A model generated the notes under the pieces. The model did no database searches and was not told the DNA's origin. It was given only the letters and a program-made list of their open reading frames with translations. From an uncultured Oleiphilus sp. (GTDB taxonomy: Bacteria; Pseudomonadota; Gammaproteobacteria; Pseudomonadales; Oleiphilaceae): 64,000 nucleotides of DNA. The first letter of the stretch is position 1. The number at the start of each line of letters is the position of its first letter. The DNA lies in NCBI GenBank assembly GCA_913020495.1, contig CAJWBJ010000002.1:1-64000 (forward strand), given 5' to 3'. Positions 43,936 through 53,595 of this stretch are shown one piece after another. The position numbers and the translations under genes are program-made.

Positions 43936-45564
43936 TCACTCACCCATATCAATCAAGAAATTTTTATACTCCTCACGTAGATCTTTTTTCATCAGTTTTC
44001 CAGTCGCGGTGTGTGGAAGTGTGTCCACCACTAAAATAGCATCTGGTAACGACCATTTTGCAACCTTTCCCGACATAAATTCTAATAATTCACTGTCATC
44101 ACACGACTTCCCTTCAGCCAGTACCAGCAATAATAAAGGTCGCTCATCCCATTTTGGATGAAGTACGCCAATGACACACGCCTCCTGAACAGATGGATGA
44201 CCTACCGCAACATTTTCCAGTTCGATCGAACTAATCCATTCTCCACCGGACTTAATAACATCTTTCTTACGATCGACTATTTGCATATAACCTTGTGGGT
44301 CAATGGTCGCCACATCCCCCGTATCGAACCACCCACCTATTTCTAGCGCTGATGAATCTTCCAAGTAGTATTGTCCAGCAATCCACGGTCCTTTAACCAA
44401 AAGACGACCAAACTCAACACCATCACGCTGACACTCCTTTCCTTCATCATCAATAATTTTCAATTGCACACCAAAAACAGGGCGACCCTGCTTCGATTGC
44501 AAAGCGTAGCGTTCAGTTTTTGGTAAGTCTTTTAAGGCCCGCGTAGGCGCGCAAACTGTACCTAACGGGCTCATTTCAGTCATCCCCCAAGCATGGATCA
44601 CAAAAGCATCATGCTTTTCATCAAAAGCTTGAATCATAGAAACTGGAGCCGCTGAACCACCAATAACAACGCGTTCAACACTTTCCAGAACTTGGCTTTG
44701 TTGATCTAAATAGTTAAGCAAGCCTAACCAAACTGTTGGAACCCCCAGGAGTAAGTCAGCTTTTTCAGTTTGAATAAGTTCAGTTAAAGAAGCGCCATCC
44801 ATTCCCGCACCGGGAAAGACAATTTTTGCACCCGTCATAGGGGCAGCATAGGGAACCCCCCACGCACACACATGAAACATCGGCACAACAGGTAAAACCG
44901 TTGATTCACTATCAATATCCAAGCCCTCTCGCTGAGCCGAACCGAGCGCATGAAGAATCGTTGATCGGTGCGAATATAAAACCCCTTTAGGGTTCCCTGT
45001 CGTACCAGAGGTATAACAAAGCGTGGCTGCTTGCTCATCTTCAAACTCTGGCCATTCAAACACATCAGACTCATCTGAGATTAAATCTTCATAGCACATT
45101 ACATTAGTCAGATTTGTTTCTGGCATATTGTCTTGGTCTGTTAGAACGACAACTCCTTTTAAGCATGGCCAGTGATTATGTAATTTTTCGATAATAGGAA
45201 AGAAAGTTAAATCTACAAATAAGTAACTGTCTTGTGCATGATTAACAATATAAGTAATTTGTTCAGGAAAAAGTCTGGGGTTAATTGTATGTGTTATCGC
45301 CCCCGCCCCTGACACAGCATAATATAATTCAAAATGGCGAAAGGTATTCCAGGCTAAAGTACCCACTCTGTCTCCGGATTGAACCCCTAAACGAGCTAAT
45401 GCATTCGCCAACTTTTTAGACCGGAGCAATGCATCGGCATAGGTATAACGGTGAATTCCGCCTTCAACCAAGCGACTAACAATTTCTGTACTTCCATGAT
45501 ATTGAGCGGCATGCTCCAATAGATCAGGAATCAACAAGCCCTGTTTTTGCATATTACCTTGCAT
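43936..45564 (-). CDS. AMP-forming fatty acyl-CoA synthetase
   Basis: LCYTSGTTGNPKGVLYSHRS, WGMTEMSPLG, GWFDTGDVATIDPQGYMQIVDRKKDVIKSGGEWIS. Confidence 0.95.
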   Translation of the reverse strand: MQGNMQKQGLLIPDLLEHAAQYHGSTEIVSRLVEGGIHRYTYADALLRSKKLANALARLGVQSGDRVGTLAWNTFRHFELYYAVSGAGAITHTINPRLFPEQITYIVNHAQDSYLFVDLTFFPIIEKLHNHWPCLKGVVVLTDQDNMPETNLTNVMCYEDLISDESDVFEWPEFEDEQAATLCYTSGTTGNPKGVLYSHRSTILHALGSAQREGLDIDSESTVLPVVPMFHVCAWGVPYAAPMTGAKIVFPGAGMDGASLTELIQTEKADLLLGVPTVWLGLLNYLDQQSQVLESVERVVIGGSAAPVSMIQAFDEKHDAFVIHAWGMTEMSPLGTVCAPTRALKDLPKTERYALQSKQGRPVFGVQLKIIDDEGKECQRDGVEFGRLLVKGPWIAGQYYLEDSSALEIGGWFDTGDVATIDPQGYMQIVDRKKDVIKSGGEWISSIELENVAVGHPSVQEACVIGVLHPKWDERPLLLLVLAEGKSCDDSELLEFMSGKVAKWSLPDAILVVDTLPHTATGKLMKKDLREEYKNFLIDMGE

Positions 45565-45666
45565 ACATTTATATCCTTTTTAGTATTTTGTGTGTGCTTT
45601 ACATAATATCTATCACGCCTAACAGCTTCGCATTATGAAACGCCATTCAGTTTGAATCTAACAGTT

Positions 45667-46002
45667 TTAATTTACCGAACCTAGAAAATAACTTTGTATC
45701 CATTCATATAACATTTGAGTCGTTAATTCATTAAATTTAATCGTATCAAACTCATCGCCAGGGTCTTTATCCTTAAATGAGAACTGGTAAAGAATAACGT
45801 CTGGCTGATCATCATGCAGGATTAAAATAATGCGTTTGCCGCTTTTTAAACAGTCGATTGTCATAGCATCCGCTGGAATACCATTTGATCGCATTTTTCG
45901 ACTAACCCCCACAACAGGGTTAAGGTCGCTAAATGTTTGTTGAATACGAGTATGTGTTTCTGTCGCTATATCGGACAGCATAGATAGAGCTTGATCAGTC
46001 AA
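45667..46002 (-). CDS. Hypothetical protein (111 aa)
   Basis: Coherent ORF in an otherwise noncoding interval; no recognised domain. Confidence 0.6.
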   Translation of the reverse strand: MTDQALSMLSDIATETHTRIQQTFSDLNPVVGVSRKMRSNGIPADAMTIDCLKSGKRIILILHDDQPDVILYQFSFKDKDPGDEFDTIKFNELTTQMLYEWIQSYFLGSVN

Positions 46003-46176
46003 AATTTAGCCTTTCAAAATTAAAAAACCTGCCAAAGCAGTGAGTCAATATAAGCGAATTCATAATAGTGCCATTATGACTTTCGAATCAATCAATGTTT
46101 GATTATATTAAGATACTGTTTATAATTACAGTATGCTAATATATGCATTCAAAAAAATACTTAGGAGAAACCAGGT

Positions 46177-46407
46177 ATGACAAGCGATGTGATGATTATA
46201 AAAACAAGTATTTCAAAAACTCCCAGCTCACCATTTAGCCCACTCCCGAGTGTTAGCGCAACATTTTCAAACGGAGTAACTAAAAAACTATTTTCTTTCA
46301 ACCCAGATGAAACGCAATTTGATACTGATAATGAATTTATTGGTCTTACTGAGCAAGAAGCTGGAAATTTAATGTTTGAAAAAAATATTTCCTTTTTGAA
46401 TCCTTAG
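46177..46407 (+). CDS. Small hypothetical protein (76 aa)
   Basis: AGGAGA Shine-Dalgarno before ATG; own intergenic interval. Confidence 0.5.
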   Translation: MTSDVMIIKTSISKTPSSPFSPLPSVSATFSNGVTKKLFSFNPDETQFDTDNEFIGLTEQEAGNLMFEKNISFLNP

Positions 46408-46478
46408 GCCAGAAAAGCAAATCAGAGAGAACCACAATAACTTCGTGATCCTCTACAATACTTATTATCAAAGAAGAC

Positions 46479-47651
46479 TTACAGCCGCTTTGTAATTAAT
46501 TTTGGTAAAAAGATGACGGAATATATTCCGTATGCAAGCACCCACATTAGTGCCGCTGTAGCCATAGAAAAAGAGTAATCATCACTTATCAGAGTATAAA
46601 AAACACGCACAAAAGAGGTTAAAAAAACCAGAATAAATGCAATAGCCAGAGCTTTTCCCACTATTAATTTTCGTCCCGTATGCCCCAACGAAACACGCGT
46701 AATCATCGACAAGATAGTAGATCCTATCGCGCCAACTGTTAAGGCATGAACGACAGTAGATAGTAAAATATCACCAGAAAAATAATGTAAAGCCATCAAG
46801 AAAAATCCTATAGGTATCCCTAGATAACCTAGATGCAATGACCAAACCAAAGGTGTTTTAAACGTTACCCAAAAACGCCACCTAATCAGCCGGGTAAAAT
46901 GGCATAGAGCAGAAAGTAACAATAATACAGCTTGAAGCAGTGCTGGCAAGGTGATTCCGGTGATATAAATTAGTGCAATCAATGCAGTTGATGCAATCGT
47001 TAGGATTTCTAAAATCCGAATACCTTCAACTTTTTTAGTACCTGTGCCATTAGCAGTGAACATGGGAAAAACTCGTCCACCTAATACTGTTATTAACATC
47101 ACCACTAACATCACCATGGCATAACTGCCCTGATTAATGAGTGCAGCGTTATTATTTAACAACCCCCAGTGCATTAATGCATTTGAGCATGTCATCAAGA
47201 CTAAAATCGGAATAAATATTAAATTACGCCACAATTTAACAGTTATAATTAAGCGCGCCATTACCACGCAAACTACAGGTAAAAATGCTAAATCAATAAA
47301 AACGATAACCCAATCAGCCAAACCTATATCAATCGCTAATAACACTCTAGCAATCAACCATAACAACCATAAAAGTCCTAGCGATTTACCCTTAACACTG
47401 GTTAGGCCAGTCCAGTTTTGCACTGCTGTTAATAAAAACCCAACGATGATAGCGACTGTAAAGCCAAATAACATTTCATGGGCATGCCACCAAAAACTGC
47501 TTCCATAAGGTTCGAACGTAAGCCACCCACTTAAAACAGCCCCCCAAATAGACATGGCAACTAAACTAAATAACGCTCCTGACAGAAAAAAAGGGCGAAA
47601 CGCAACACTGAATAACGGTATAAGCTGCTCATTTCCTGATTGCATTGTCAT
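46479..47651 (-). CDS. nnrS: NnrS family heme/copper membrane protein
   Basis: PLFSVAFRPFFLSGALFSLVAMSIWG, FWWHAHEMLFGFTVAIIVGFLLTAVQNWTG, GGRVFPMFTANG. Start set to ATG 47651 (AGGTGAG upstream); track start 47729 lies in a repeat. Confidence 0.93.
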   Translation of the reverse strand: MTMQSGNEQLIPLFSVAFRPFFLSGALFSLVAMSIWGAVLSGWLTFEPYGSSFWWHAHEMLFGFTVAIIVGFLLTAVQNWTGLTSVKGKSLGLLWLLWLIARVLLAIDIGLADWVIVFIDLAFLPVVCVVMARLIITVKLWRNLIFIPILVLMTCSNALMHWGLLNNNAALINQGSYAMVMLVVMLITVLGGRVFPMFTANGTGTKKVEGIRILEILTIASTALIALIYITGITLPALLQAVLLLLSALCHFTRLIRWRFWVTFKTPLVWSLHLGYLGIPIGFFLMALHYFSGDILLSTVVHALTVGAIGSTILSMITRVSLGHTGRKLIVGKALAIAFILVFLTSFVRVFYTLISDDYSFSMATAALMWVLAYGIYSVIFLPKLITKRL

Positions 47652-47690
47652 GTTATTAAACTCACCTCTATTTGTACTAAAAAATAAAAA

Positions 47691-47842
47691 GCTTTGCACG
47701 GCAGCTCTTTGACTTAAAAACATCGCCATTCCGGTGTGCTTTTCAACCGGAATCCATCATTTCATGTCTAAACCATTTACCTAAGATCTGGATTCAAGCT
47801 AAATAAACTACCGGAATGACAGTAGTTCGAGTCGTGCAAAGC
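47691..47842. repeat. Composite ATTCCGG element, copy C, bounded by GCTTTGCACG/CGTGCAAAGC
   Basis: Perfect 10-bp outer inverted repeat; inner ATTCCGG...CCGGAATCCA...TGGATTC...CCGGAATGAC. Confidence 0.7.
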
Positions 47843-47873
47843 GTTCAAACATGATTAAAAATACCGAATTTTG

Positions 47874-48326
47874 TCATTCATGATATTCCACTCTTATACC
47901 AAGTAACTGCTTAAAGCCGATTTCTGCTTCGAGCGGTACAAGATCAGCAAGAGAATAGTTATCCAATGTTTGAAAAAAACTTTCCAGAGCTTCGCTAAAT
48001 ACTGACTTTAGCTTACAAGTAGGCGTTATGACGCAATGGTTATCAGCCCCACTACACTCGACAACGGGTTGATCCTTTTCAAGTGTTCTAATTAACTTAC
48101 CAACGTTAATACTTTCAGGGGTTTTATTAAGCCTTATCCCGCCGTTTTTACCCCGAATTGCTTCAATGTAACCTCTAGCGCTCAACTCTTGAACAACTTT
48201 CATTAAGTGATTTTTTGAAATGCTATAGCTTTCAGCAATATCCCGGATTGTTGATAGCTCATTGCCTTTGACAGCCAAGTACATCAATACCCGTAATGAA
48301 TAGTCGGTATAACGAGTAATGTGCAT
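47874..48326 (-). CDS. nsrR: Rrf2-family NO-sensing repressor NsrR
   Basis: MHITRYTDYSLRVLMYLAVKG; three-Cys cluster ECSGADNHCVITPTCKL; neighbours nnrS and RIC. Confidence 0.92.
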   Translation of the reverse strand: MHITRYTDYSLRVLMYLAVKGNELSTIRDIAESYSISKNHLMKVVQELSARGYIEAIRGKNGGIRLNKTPESINVGKLIRTLEKDQPVVECSGADNHCVITPTCKLKSVFSEALESFFQTLDNYSLADLVPLEAEIGFKQLLGIRVEYHE

Positions 48327-48392
48327 AGCAGCATCCTTTAATCTTTATTATGAAACCTGTGTATCGAAACAACGATATAATATTCTCGCTAT

Positions 48393-48415
48393 AAGATGCA
48401 TACAGTATACATCTT
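48393..48415. promoter_or_regulatory. NsrR-type operator 1
   Basis: AAGATGCATACAGTATACATCTT, near-perfect palindrome close to the gammaproteobacterial NsrR consensus as I recall it (AAGATGYATTTnAAATRCATCTT). Confidence 0.85.
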
Positions 48416-48443
48416 TAAAAAATACAGGTAAAATCCATTTAAT

Positions 48444-48466
48444 AAGATGTATTTTAAATACATCAT
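48444..48466. promoter_or_regulatory. NsrR-type operator 2
   Basis: AAGATGTATTTTAAATACATCAT, nearly identical to the recalled consensus. Confidence 0.88.
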
Positions 48467-48498
48467 TAAGTTTATTACACCAAACACCGAGGCGAAAT

Positions 48499-49227
48499 AT
48501 GAACCTACTTGAAACTTCTCTAGAGCAAATATCTCAGGAAATTCCAGGGGCAACAGCTATTATGAACCACTATAATTTGAGCTTCTGCTGCGGCGGTAAG
48601 AAAAGCCTTCAAGAAGCTATTGCAGGAGCAAACATCGAACAAAATGAAATTCTTGGTTCATTGCTAAAGCTGATTGATCAATCAGGTCACGATGTCAACT
48701 GGGATGAGTCAAGTATTTCAGAACTCATAATTTATCTAAAAGGTTTAGGTGAAAAGATTAGTAACATTCAACTTCCTGAGCTCTTCAGGTTAGCTGATAG
48801 AGTAGAAACGGTTCATGGAAACAAACCACACTGCCCTGTTGGACTGGCAGAGCAATTAAGTTTCATCACTGAGAAACTGAAAGAACAAAGCAACCAGGAA
48901 AATGAGTCATTATTTCCCACATTAATGAAAGATGAAACGAAAATTGAACCAACACTAATTAACAAAATGCGCCTTAATCTAGATGAAGTCGTTGTCGCGA
49001 TTATTAAAGTAGATGAGTTAACCAATAATATAAGCACACCCGATGGCGCTTGTAATACATGGCGTGCACTGTACCTCGGCCTTAAAGCTTTTAAAGTAGA
49101 TATCCAACAATATATTCATATTGAAAATGATGTTTTATTTGCACGCCTTGATTCTAATACTAGTGAACAAGTAGAAAGCAAAACACATGGCGAAGATTTC
49201 TGCTGTGGATCATGTGGCGGTAGCTAA
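48499..49227 (+). CDS. RIC/ScdA/YtfE-like protein, degenerate di-iron site, C-terminal Cys-rich tail
   Basis: HYNLSFCCGGKKSLQEA (ScdA N domain), QLPELFRLADRVETVHGNKPHCPVGLAEQL, IHIENDVLFARL; ends EDFCCGSCGGS. Start ATG 48499 with GAGG upstream; track start 48319 would place both operators in the CDS. Confidence 0.88.
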   Translation: MNLLETSLEQISQEIPGATAIMNHYNLSFCCGGKKSLQEAIAGANIEQNEILGSLLKLIDQSGHDVNWDESSISELIIYLKGLGEKISNIQLPELFRLADRVETVHGNKPHCPVGLAEQLSFITEKLKEQSNQENESLFPTLMKDETKIEPTLINKMRLNLDEVVVAIIKVDELTNNISTPDGACNTWRALYLGLKAFKVDIQQYIHIENDVLFARLDSNTSEQVESKTHGEDFCCGSCGGS

Positions 49228-49268
49228 ATATTAATCTAGTCAGTAACACGTAATATGAATGAAAGAAT

Positions 49269-49300
49269 GTGGTTTCTACTTAAAGTCAGGTAGAAACCAT
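49269..49300. terminator. Hairpin TGGTTTCTAC-N10-GTAGAAACCA downstream of the RIC-like gene
   Basis: Perfect 10-bp arms; T-tract not obvious. Confidence 0.4.
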
Positions 49301-49618
49301 AAACCAAATCAGCCCCATAATTATTAATAACCCAAACAACTAACCAGCCACTCCCCAGCAATAAAATAGACTATCGTCAAAATATATTTCAGGTTTATAC
49401 TTAACTATGACACCTAGATTGCTTACATGAGTTGAGTATTGTGTGGATTCGAAACAGCGAATAAGTCAAACCCCAAATCAGATATCTAGCAACTGATCGC
49501 ATTTATTGCTACTGACTTATAAGCCGTCATACAAAGCCACCAAGACTCAAACAAAATCAAGAAGTCTTCTTGCCAAATTTCTAATAAGCTTAATTGAAAA
49601 ATGAGTTAAGGGGGGATT

Positions 49619-49927
49619 ATGGTTTTTAAAAAAACACTAACTCTTATCATCTTCTGCTCGTTCATTTTAACAGGAAAAAATGCAATATCAGATGGGCTAG
49701 CAGACAGAATGAATGATGTCAGTCATGAACCAATTTCTGCAGAGTTATTGATTCAACATATTAATACAACTTTTGGTGCAACGGCTGCAGGAGGACATGT
49801 TATGGGCACTAAAATGAACAAAGAATTAAATACTTTAAAATTCACTTATCAGGGATTGAAACACAAGCCTCAATTCAAAAAAATGACCGCAATTGAATAT
49901 AGAAAAGACGTTTTTGGCAGCAATTAA
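49619..49927 (+). CDS. Small secreted hypothetical protein (102 aa)
   Basis: Strong purine-rich RBS (AAGGGGGG), N-terminal signal-like hydrophobic stretch. Confidence 0.6.
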   Translation: MVFKKTLTLIIFCSFILTGKNAISDGLADRMNDVSHEPISAELLIQHINTTFGATAAGGHVMGTKMNKELNTLKFTYQGLKHKPQFKKMTAIEYRKDVFGSN

Positions 49928-49978
49928 GCCAAATTGGTGCGCAGAGCTAGCAAGAAAGTCTTTGCGCACCGAACTTAA

Positions 49979-51373
49979 TTAAACTAAGTGCCCCCACAAA
50001 TCATATTCATCGGCTTCCTCAATTTCGACGACAACAAAGTCACCAGGCAATAGATGAGTAGCGCCATCAATAAATACGCACCCGTCAATTTCTGGTGCAT
50101 CTGCCATACTTCGGGCAACAGCTCCCTCAGGTGTCACCTCATCAACTAGAACCGTTTGAGTGGTGCCCACTTTTGCCTGAAGCCGTTGAGCACTGATAAG
50201 AGCTTGAGCTTCCATAAAACGCTGCTGGCGTTCTAGCTTAATATCCTCTGGCACCTGATCAGGCAATTCATTAGCAGGCGCGCCCTCAACAGGCGAATAA
50301 GTAAAGCAGCCCACTCTATCTAACTGAGCCTCTTCTAAGAAATCTAACAGAACCTGGAAATCTTCTTCTGTTTCACCTGGAAAACCAACAATAAAAGTGC
50401 TCCGAATTGTTAAATCAGGACATATTTCACGCCATTTGCGAATACGTTCTAGTACTTTTTCGCTATGCGCGGGTCGCTTCATTGCTTTAAGCACTTTAGG
50501 GCTAGCATGCTGAAATGGAATATCAAGATATGGCAGGATTTTGCCTTCAGCCATCAAAGGAATCATTTTGTCGACATGTGGGTAAGGATAAACATAATGC
50601 ATACGTACCCAGATACCTAATTCACCTAACGCCACAGCTAAGTCTTGCATGCGTGTTTCAAGCGCCTTACCCTCAGCAAAATCTAATTTGTATTTTACAT
50701 CGATACCATAAGCACTGGTGTCTTGGGAAATAACCAATAACTCTTTTACACCACTTTCCACTAACTGCTTAGCTTCCACAATTACGTCGGAGATGGGCCG
50801 ACTAACCAAGTCCCCCCTCATATGCGGAATGATACAGAAACTGCATCGATGGTTGCAGCCTTCAGATATTTTTAAATAAGCAAAGTGCTTCGGTGTCAAC
50901 TTCACACCCTGAGCAGGGACTAAATCACTATAATAATTAGGGTCCTGATTCTTTGGAATCGTATTTGTTGGAATATACTCATGAACGGCATTCATAACAC
51001 TGTCATAATCAGCAGGACCACTTACACTCAAGACATCCGGATTCTGCTTCAGAATCTCTTGTGCATCACTTCCCTTTCCCATGCAGCCTGTGACAATTAC
51101 TTTGCCATTCTCATTCATTGCTTCACTAATCGCATCTAATGACTCTTGCTTAGCTGAATCAATAAAACCACAAGTATTAACCACTACCACATCTGCACCC
51201 TGATAGCTTGAGTCAATATCATAACCATCAAGCTTTAGCTGGGTCAGAATTCGTTCGGAATCAACCAAAGCTTTAGGGCAGCCAAGGCTGACAAAGCCAA
51301 CTCTACCAGTAGGGTCTTGTTTTTCTTTATGGCTGGAGTTAGATGATTGGGATACGTGGGTATTTTCTGTCAT
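49979..51373 (-). CDS. rimO: Ribosomal protein S12 methylthiotransferase RimO
   Basis: [22 protein letters not shown], radical [23 protein letters not shown]-terminal TRAM-like domain. Confidence 0.97.
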   Translation of the reverse strand: MTENTHVSQSSNSSHKEKQDPTGRVGFVSLGCPKALVDSERILTQLKLDGYDIDSSYQGADVVVVNTCGFIDSAKQESLDAISEAMNENGKVIVTGCMGKGSDAQEILKQNPDVLSVSGPADYDSVMNAVHEYIPTNTIPKNQDPNYYSDLVPAQGVKLTPKHFAYLKISEGCNHRCSFCIIPHMRGDLVSRPISDVIVEAKQLVESGVKELLVISQDTSAYGIDVKYKLDFAEGKALETRMQDLAVALGELGIWVRMHYVYPYPHVDKMIPLMAEGKILPYLDIPFQHASPKVLKAMKRPAHSEKVLERIRKWREICPDLTIRSTFIVGFPGETEEDFQVLLDFLEEAQLDRVGCFTYSPVEGAPANELPDQVPEDIKLERQQRFMEAQALISAQRLQAKVGTTQTVLVDEVTPEGAVARSMADAPEIDGCVFIDGATHLLPGDFVVVEIEEADEYDLWGHLV

Positions 51374-51651
51374 AGCACTCTACAGTGGTTACTCGGTAGT
51401 AAAAGAGCGCGGATTATACCTGAAGACTGAAAAAGTTACAGATCATTTATTGAACAACACAAAGACTTTATTTAAAATCTAACTACTATTAATACTTTAT
51501 GCTCGTGATAAGTTTATCTTTAGTTGTTGAATGAGTTCATATTTACAAAACAAATGTGAAACTTATTTTTATAAAATGATTTCACATTCATTTGTTAGTA
51601 TTATCATGCAGATTTTAAACTGGCCTACACCCAAGCCGCGGGAATATTAAT

Positions 51652-51870
51652 TTGATACCGAGTATTTTAATTCACTCAGTCGAAGCGCTGACGATACTTT
51701 TAGTCTTACTAGCGATATTTAGAATATATAAACATTATTCAAACTTTACAGTGACTGCAAACAAACCCCTGCCAAAAGTTGAATCAGTAGTTAGAAATCC
51801 CACTCAAGAGGAAGAAAAAGAAAAAAATCCCAATGCAGTTTTAAACGACTACATTGGAAATTTTTTCTAA
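51652..51870 (+). CDS. Small single-TM hypothetical protein (72 aa)
   Basis: TTG start; hydrophobic N-terminus then charged tail ending NAVLNDYIGNFF. Confidence 0.4.
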   Translation: MIPSILIHSVEALTILLVLLAIFRIYKHYSNFTVTANKPLPKVESVVRNPTQEEEKEKNPNAVLNDYIGNFF

Positions 51871-51881
51871 GGATTTAGAAG

Positions 51882-53369
51882 TCAATCAACACTAATCAGC
51901 TCAACGGTGCCATCTGGCAGTATTTCTGCTATTTGCCCTTTTGGCTCTTCCAAAAGAAACTTCATCAAAACAAACACGATACAACAAGAAACACAAATGA
52001 CTGTAAAGAAAGTCGTTGCATCAGTTAATGAATAAACCAGTAAGAAGCTTGCTGCGCCAACATTTCCATAAGCACCCGTTAAACCAGCTATCTGCCCTGT
52101 TAACCGACGCTTGATAGTTGGTACAACACCAAATGTTGCCCCTGCACCGGCTTGAACAAAGAATGAACAAAAAATAACGACAACCATCGTGGCTGCAATC
52201 GACCAAGTCGAATCTACTAAGCTCAAACCTAAATAACCAATTCCTGACCCTATCACAGTAATTAACAACGAACGCTTACGTCCTACCTTATCACTGATAT
52301 AACCTCCACCGGGCCTAGCAACCAGATTCATAGCCATAAAACTTGAAGCCATTGCTGCTGCAATAGCAATGGATACATCAAAGGTTTCAATAAAATAAAG
52401 TGGCAACATTGAAACAACAGCAACTTCTGAACCAAATGTCACCATGTAAGCAAGGTTCAGCAGTGCAACCTGCTTGAACTTGTATTGATGAAGCTCAGCG
52501 ACACCTTCTTTTAAGTTCTCTTGGTTGACCTTTAAAATCTGAGTGACCTGATAAGAAAACCAGATAAACAAACCAACCCAAATACCTTGTGTCACCGTAT
52601 CATTTAACAATCCTACACCGGCTGGTGATAATCTCCATGTGATCACACCCATCGCTAAAAACATAGGAACACACATGATAACGTACAAGATAAGATCACC
52701 TTTGCTGGTTACTTCCATTGGGCCTAACTTTTTAGGTGAAAAGTAAGTCGAACCTTTAGGTGTATTCCTGACAAAAATATAAAAAATAAAAGCATAAATA
52801 ATTGAAACAACACCTGCCGAACCTGCTGCAGCTCGCCACCCTTCATCACCACCAAAGTAAGCAGCTAATGCGGGAAGCATAAATCCTGCTGCAGCGGCTC
52901 CAAAATTACCCCAGCCACCATAAATGCCTTGAGCTGTGCCCGCTTGTTTAGCTGGAAACCATTCTGTTATCAGACGTATACCAATAACAAAACCAGCACC
53001 GGCAAAGCCAAGTAAAAATCTAAAAGCAGCTAGCTGCTCATAAGATTGAGCCATAGAAAAACCTATACATAAGCCCCCAGATATAACTAATAAAACACTA
53101 AACATTAAACGTGGGCCAAATTTATCAACCAACATTCCAACAATAGTTCTAGATGGAATGGTTAAGGCGACGTTCAAAAATAATAGCGCTTTCGCTTCAG
53201 CAGAAGACAGACTGAACGTTTGAACAATCAATGGCATTAATGAAGTATGGCTAAACCACATAAAGAAAGTGATAAAAAAAGCTAACCAAGACAAATGCAA
53301 GGTATTAATTTTCTTATCCTTAAGGTTAAAAACATTAAATTTTTCTGCTGGCATTAAAGACTCCACCAA
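51882..53369 (-). CDS. NarK-type nitrate/nitrite MFS transporter
   Basis: MWFSHTSLMPLIVQTF, NVALTIPSRTIVGMLVDKFGPRLMFS, FAGAGFVIGIRLITEWFPAKQAGTAQGIYGGWGNFGAAAAGF. Confidence 0.92.
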   Translation of the reverse strand: MVESLMPAEKFNVFNLKDKKINTLHLSWLAFFITFFMWFSHTSLMPLIVQTFSLSSAEAKALLFLNVALTIPSRTIVGMLVDKFGPRLMFSVLLVISGGLCIGFSMAQSYEQLAAFRFLLGFAGAGFVIGIRLITEWFPAKQAGTAQGIYGGWGNFGAAAAGFMLPALAAYFGGDEGWRAAAGSAGVVSIIYAFIFYIFVRNTPKGSTYFSPKKLGPMEVTSKGDLILYVIMCVPMFLAMGVITWRLSPAGVGLLNDTVTQGIWVGLFIWFSYQVTQILKVNQENLKEGVAELHQYKFKQVALLNLAYMVTFGSEVAVVSMLPLYFIETFDVSIAIAAAMASSFMAMNLVARPGGGYISDKVGRKRSLLITVIGSGIGYLGLSLVDSTWSIAATMVVVIFCSFFVQAGAGATFGVVPTIKRRLTGQIAGLTGAYGNVGAASFLLVYSLTDATTFFTVICVSCCIVFVLMKFLLEEPKGQIAEILPDGTVELISVD

Positions 53370-53595
53370 AGTAAATGATAAGGGTTAAAATGTGAATTAT
53401 ACGTAGATAAGCATTTCCTACGCCAAGAAGTGAATTGATGTGATTTATCAGTGTATTGAGTGGGTGTATCTAGAAAAAAAAAGGTTTAGAGAAGACTGCA
53501 TCTAAGCACAAGCACCATTACGGATCATATTCATAGCCAAAGGCACCGTCATGAACCATAAAAGCACTTATCAAAATGGCAATAACTAAAATAGC

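Noticed and set aside
45667-46407. The two small divergent ORFs as a toxin-antitoxin system
   Set aside because: They are divergent rather than co-directional and neither carries a recognisable toxin or DNA-binding motif.
47137-47508. 123-aa plus-strand ORF
   Set aside because: Antisense to nnrS transmembrane segments; no domain.
48319-48498. N-terminal 60-aa extension of the RIC-like ORF
   Set aside because: It would contain both NsrR operators and has no homology pattern; ATG 48499 has a better RBS.
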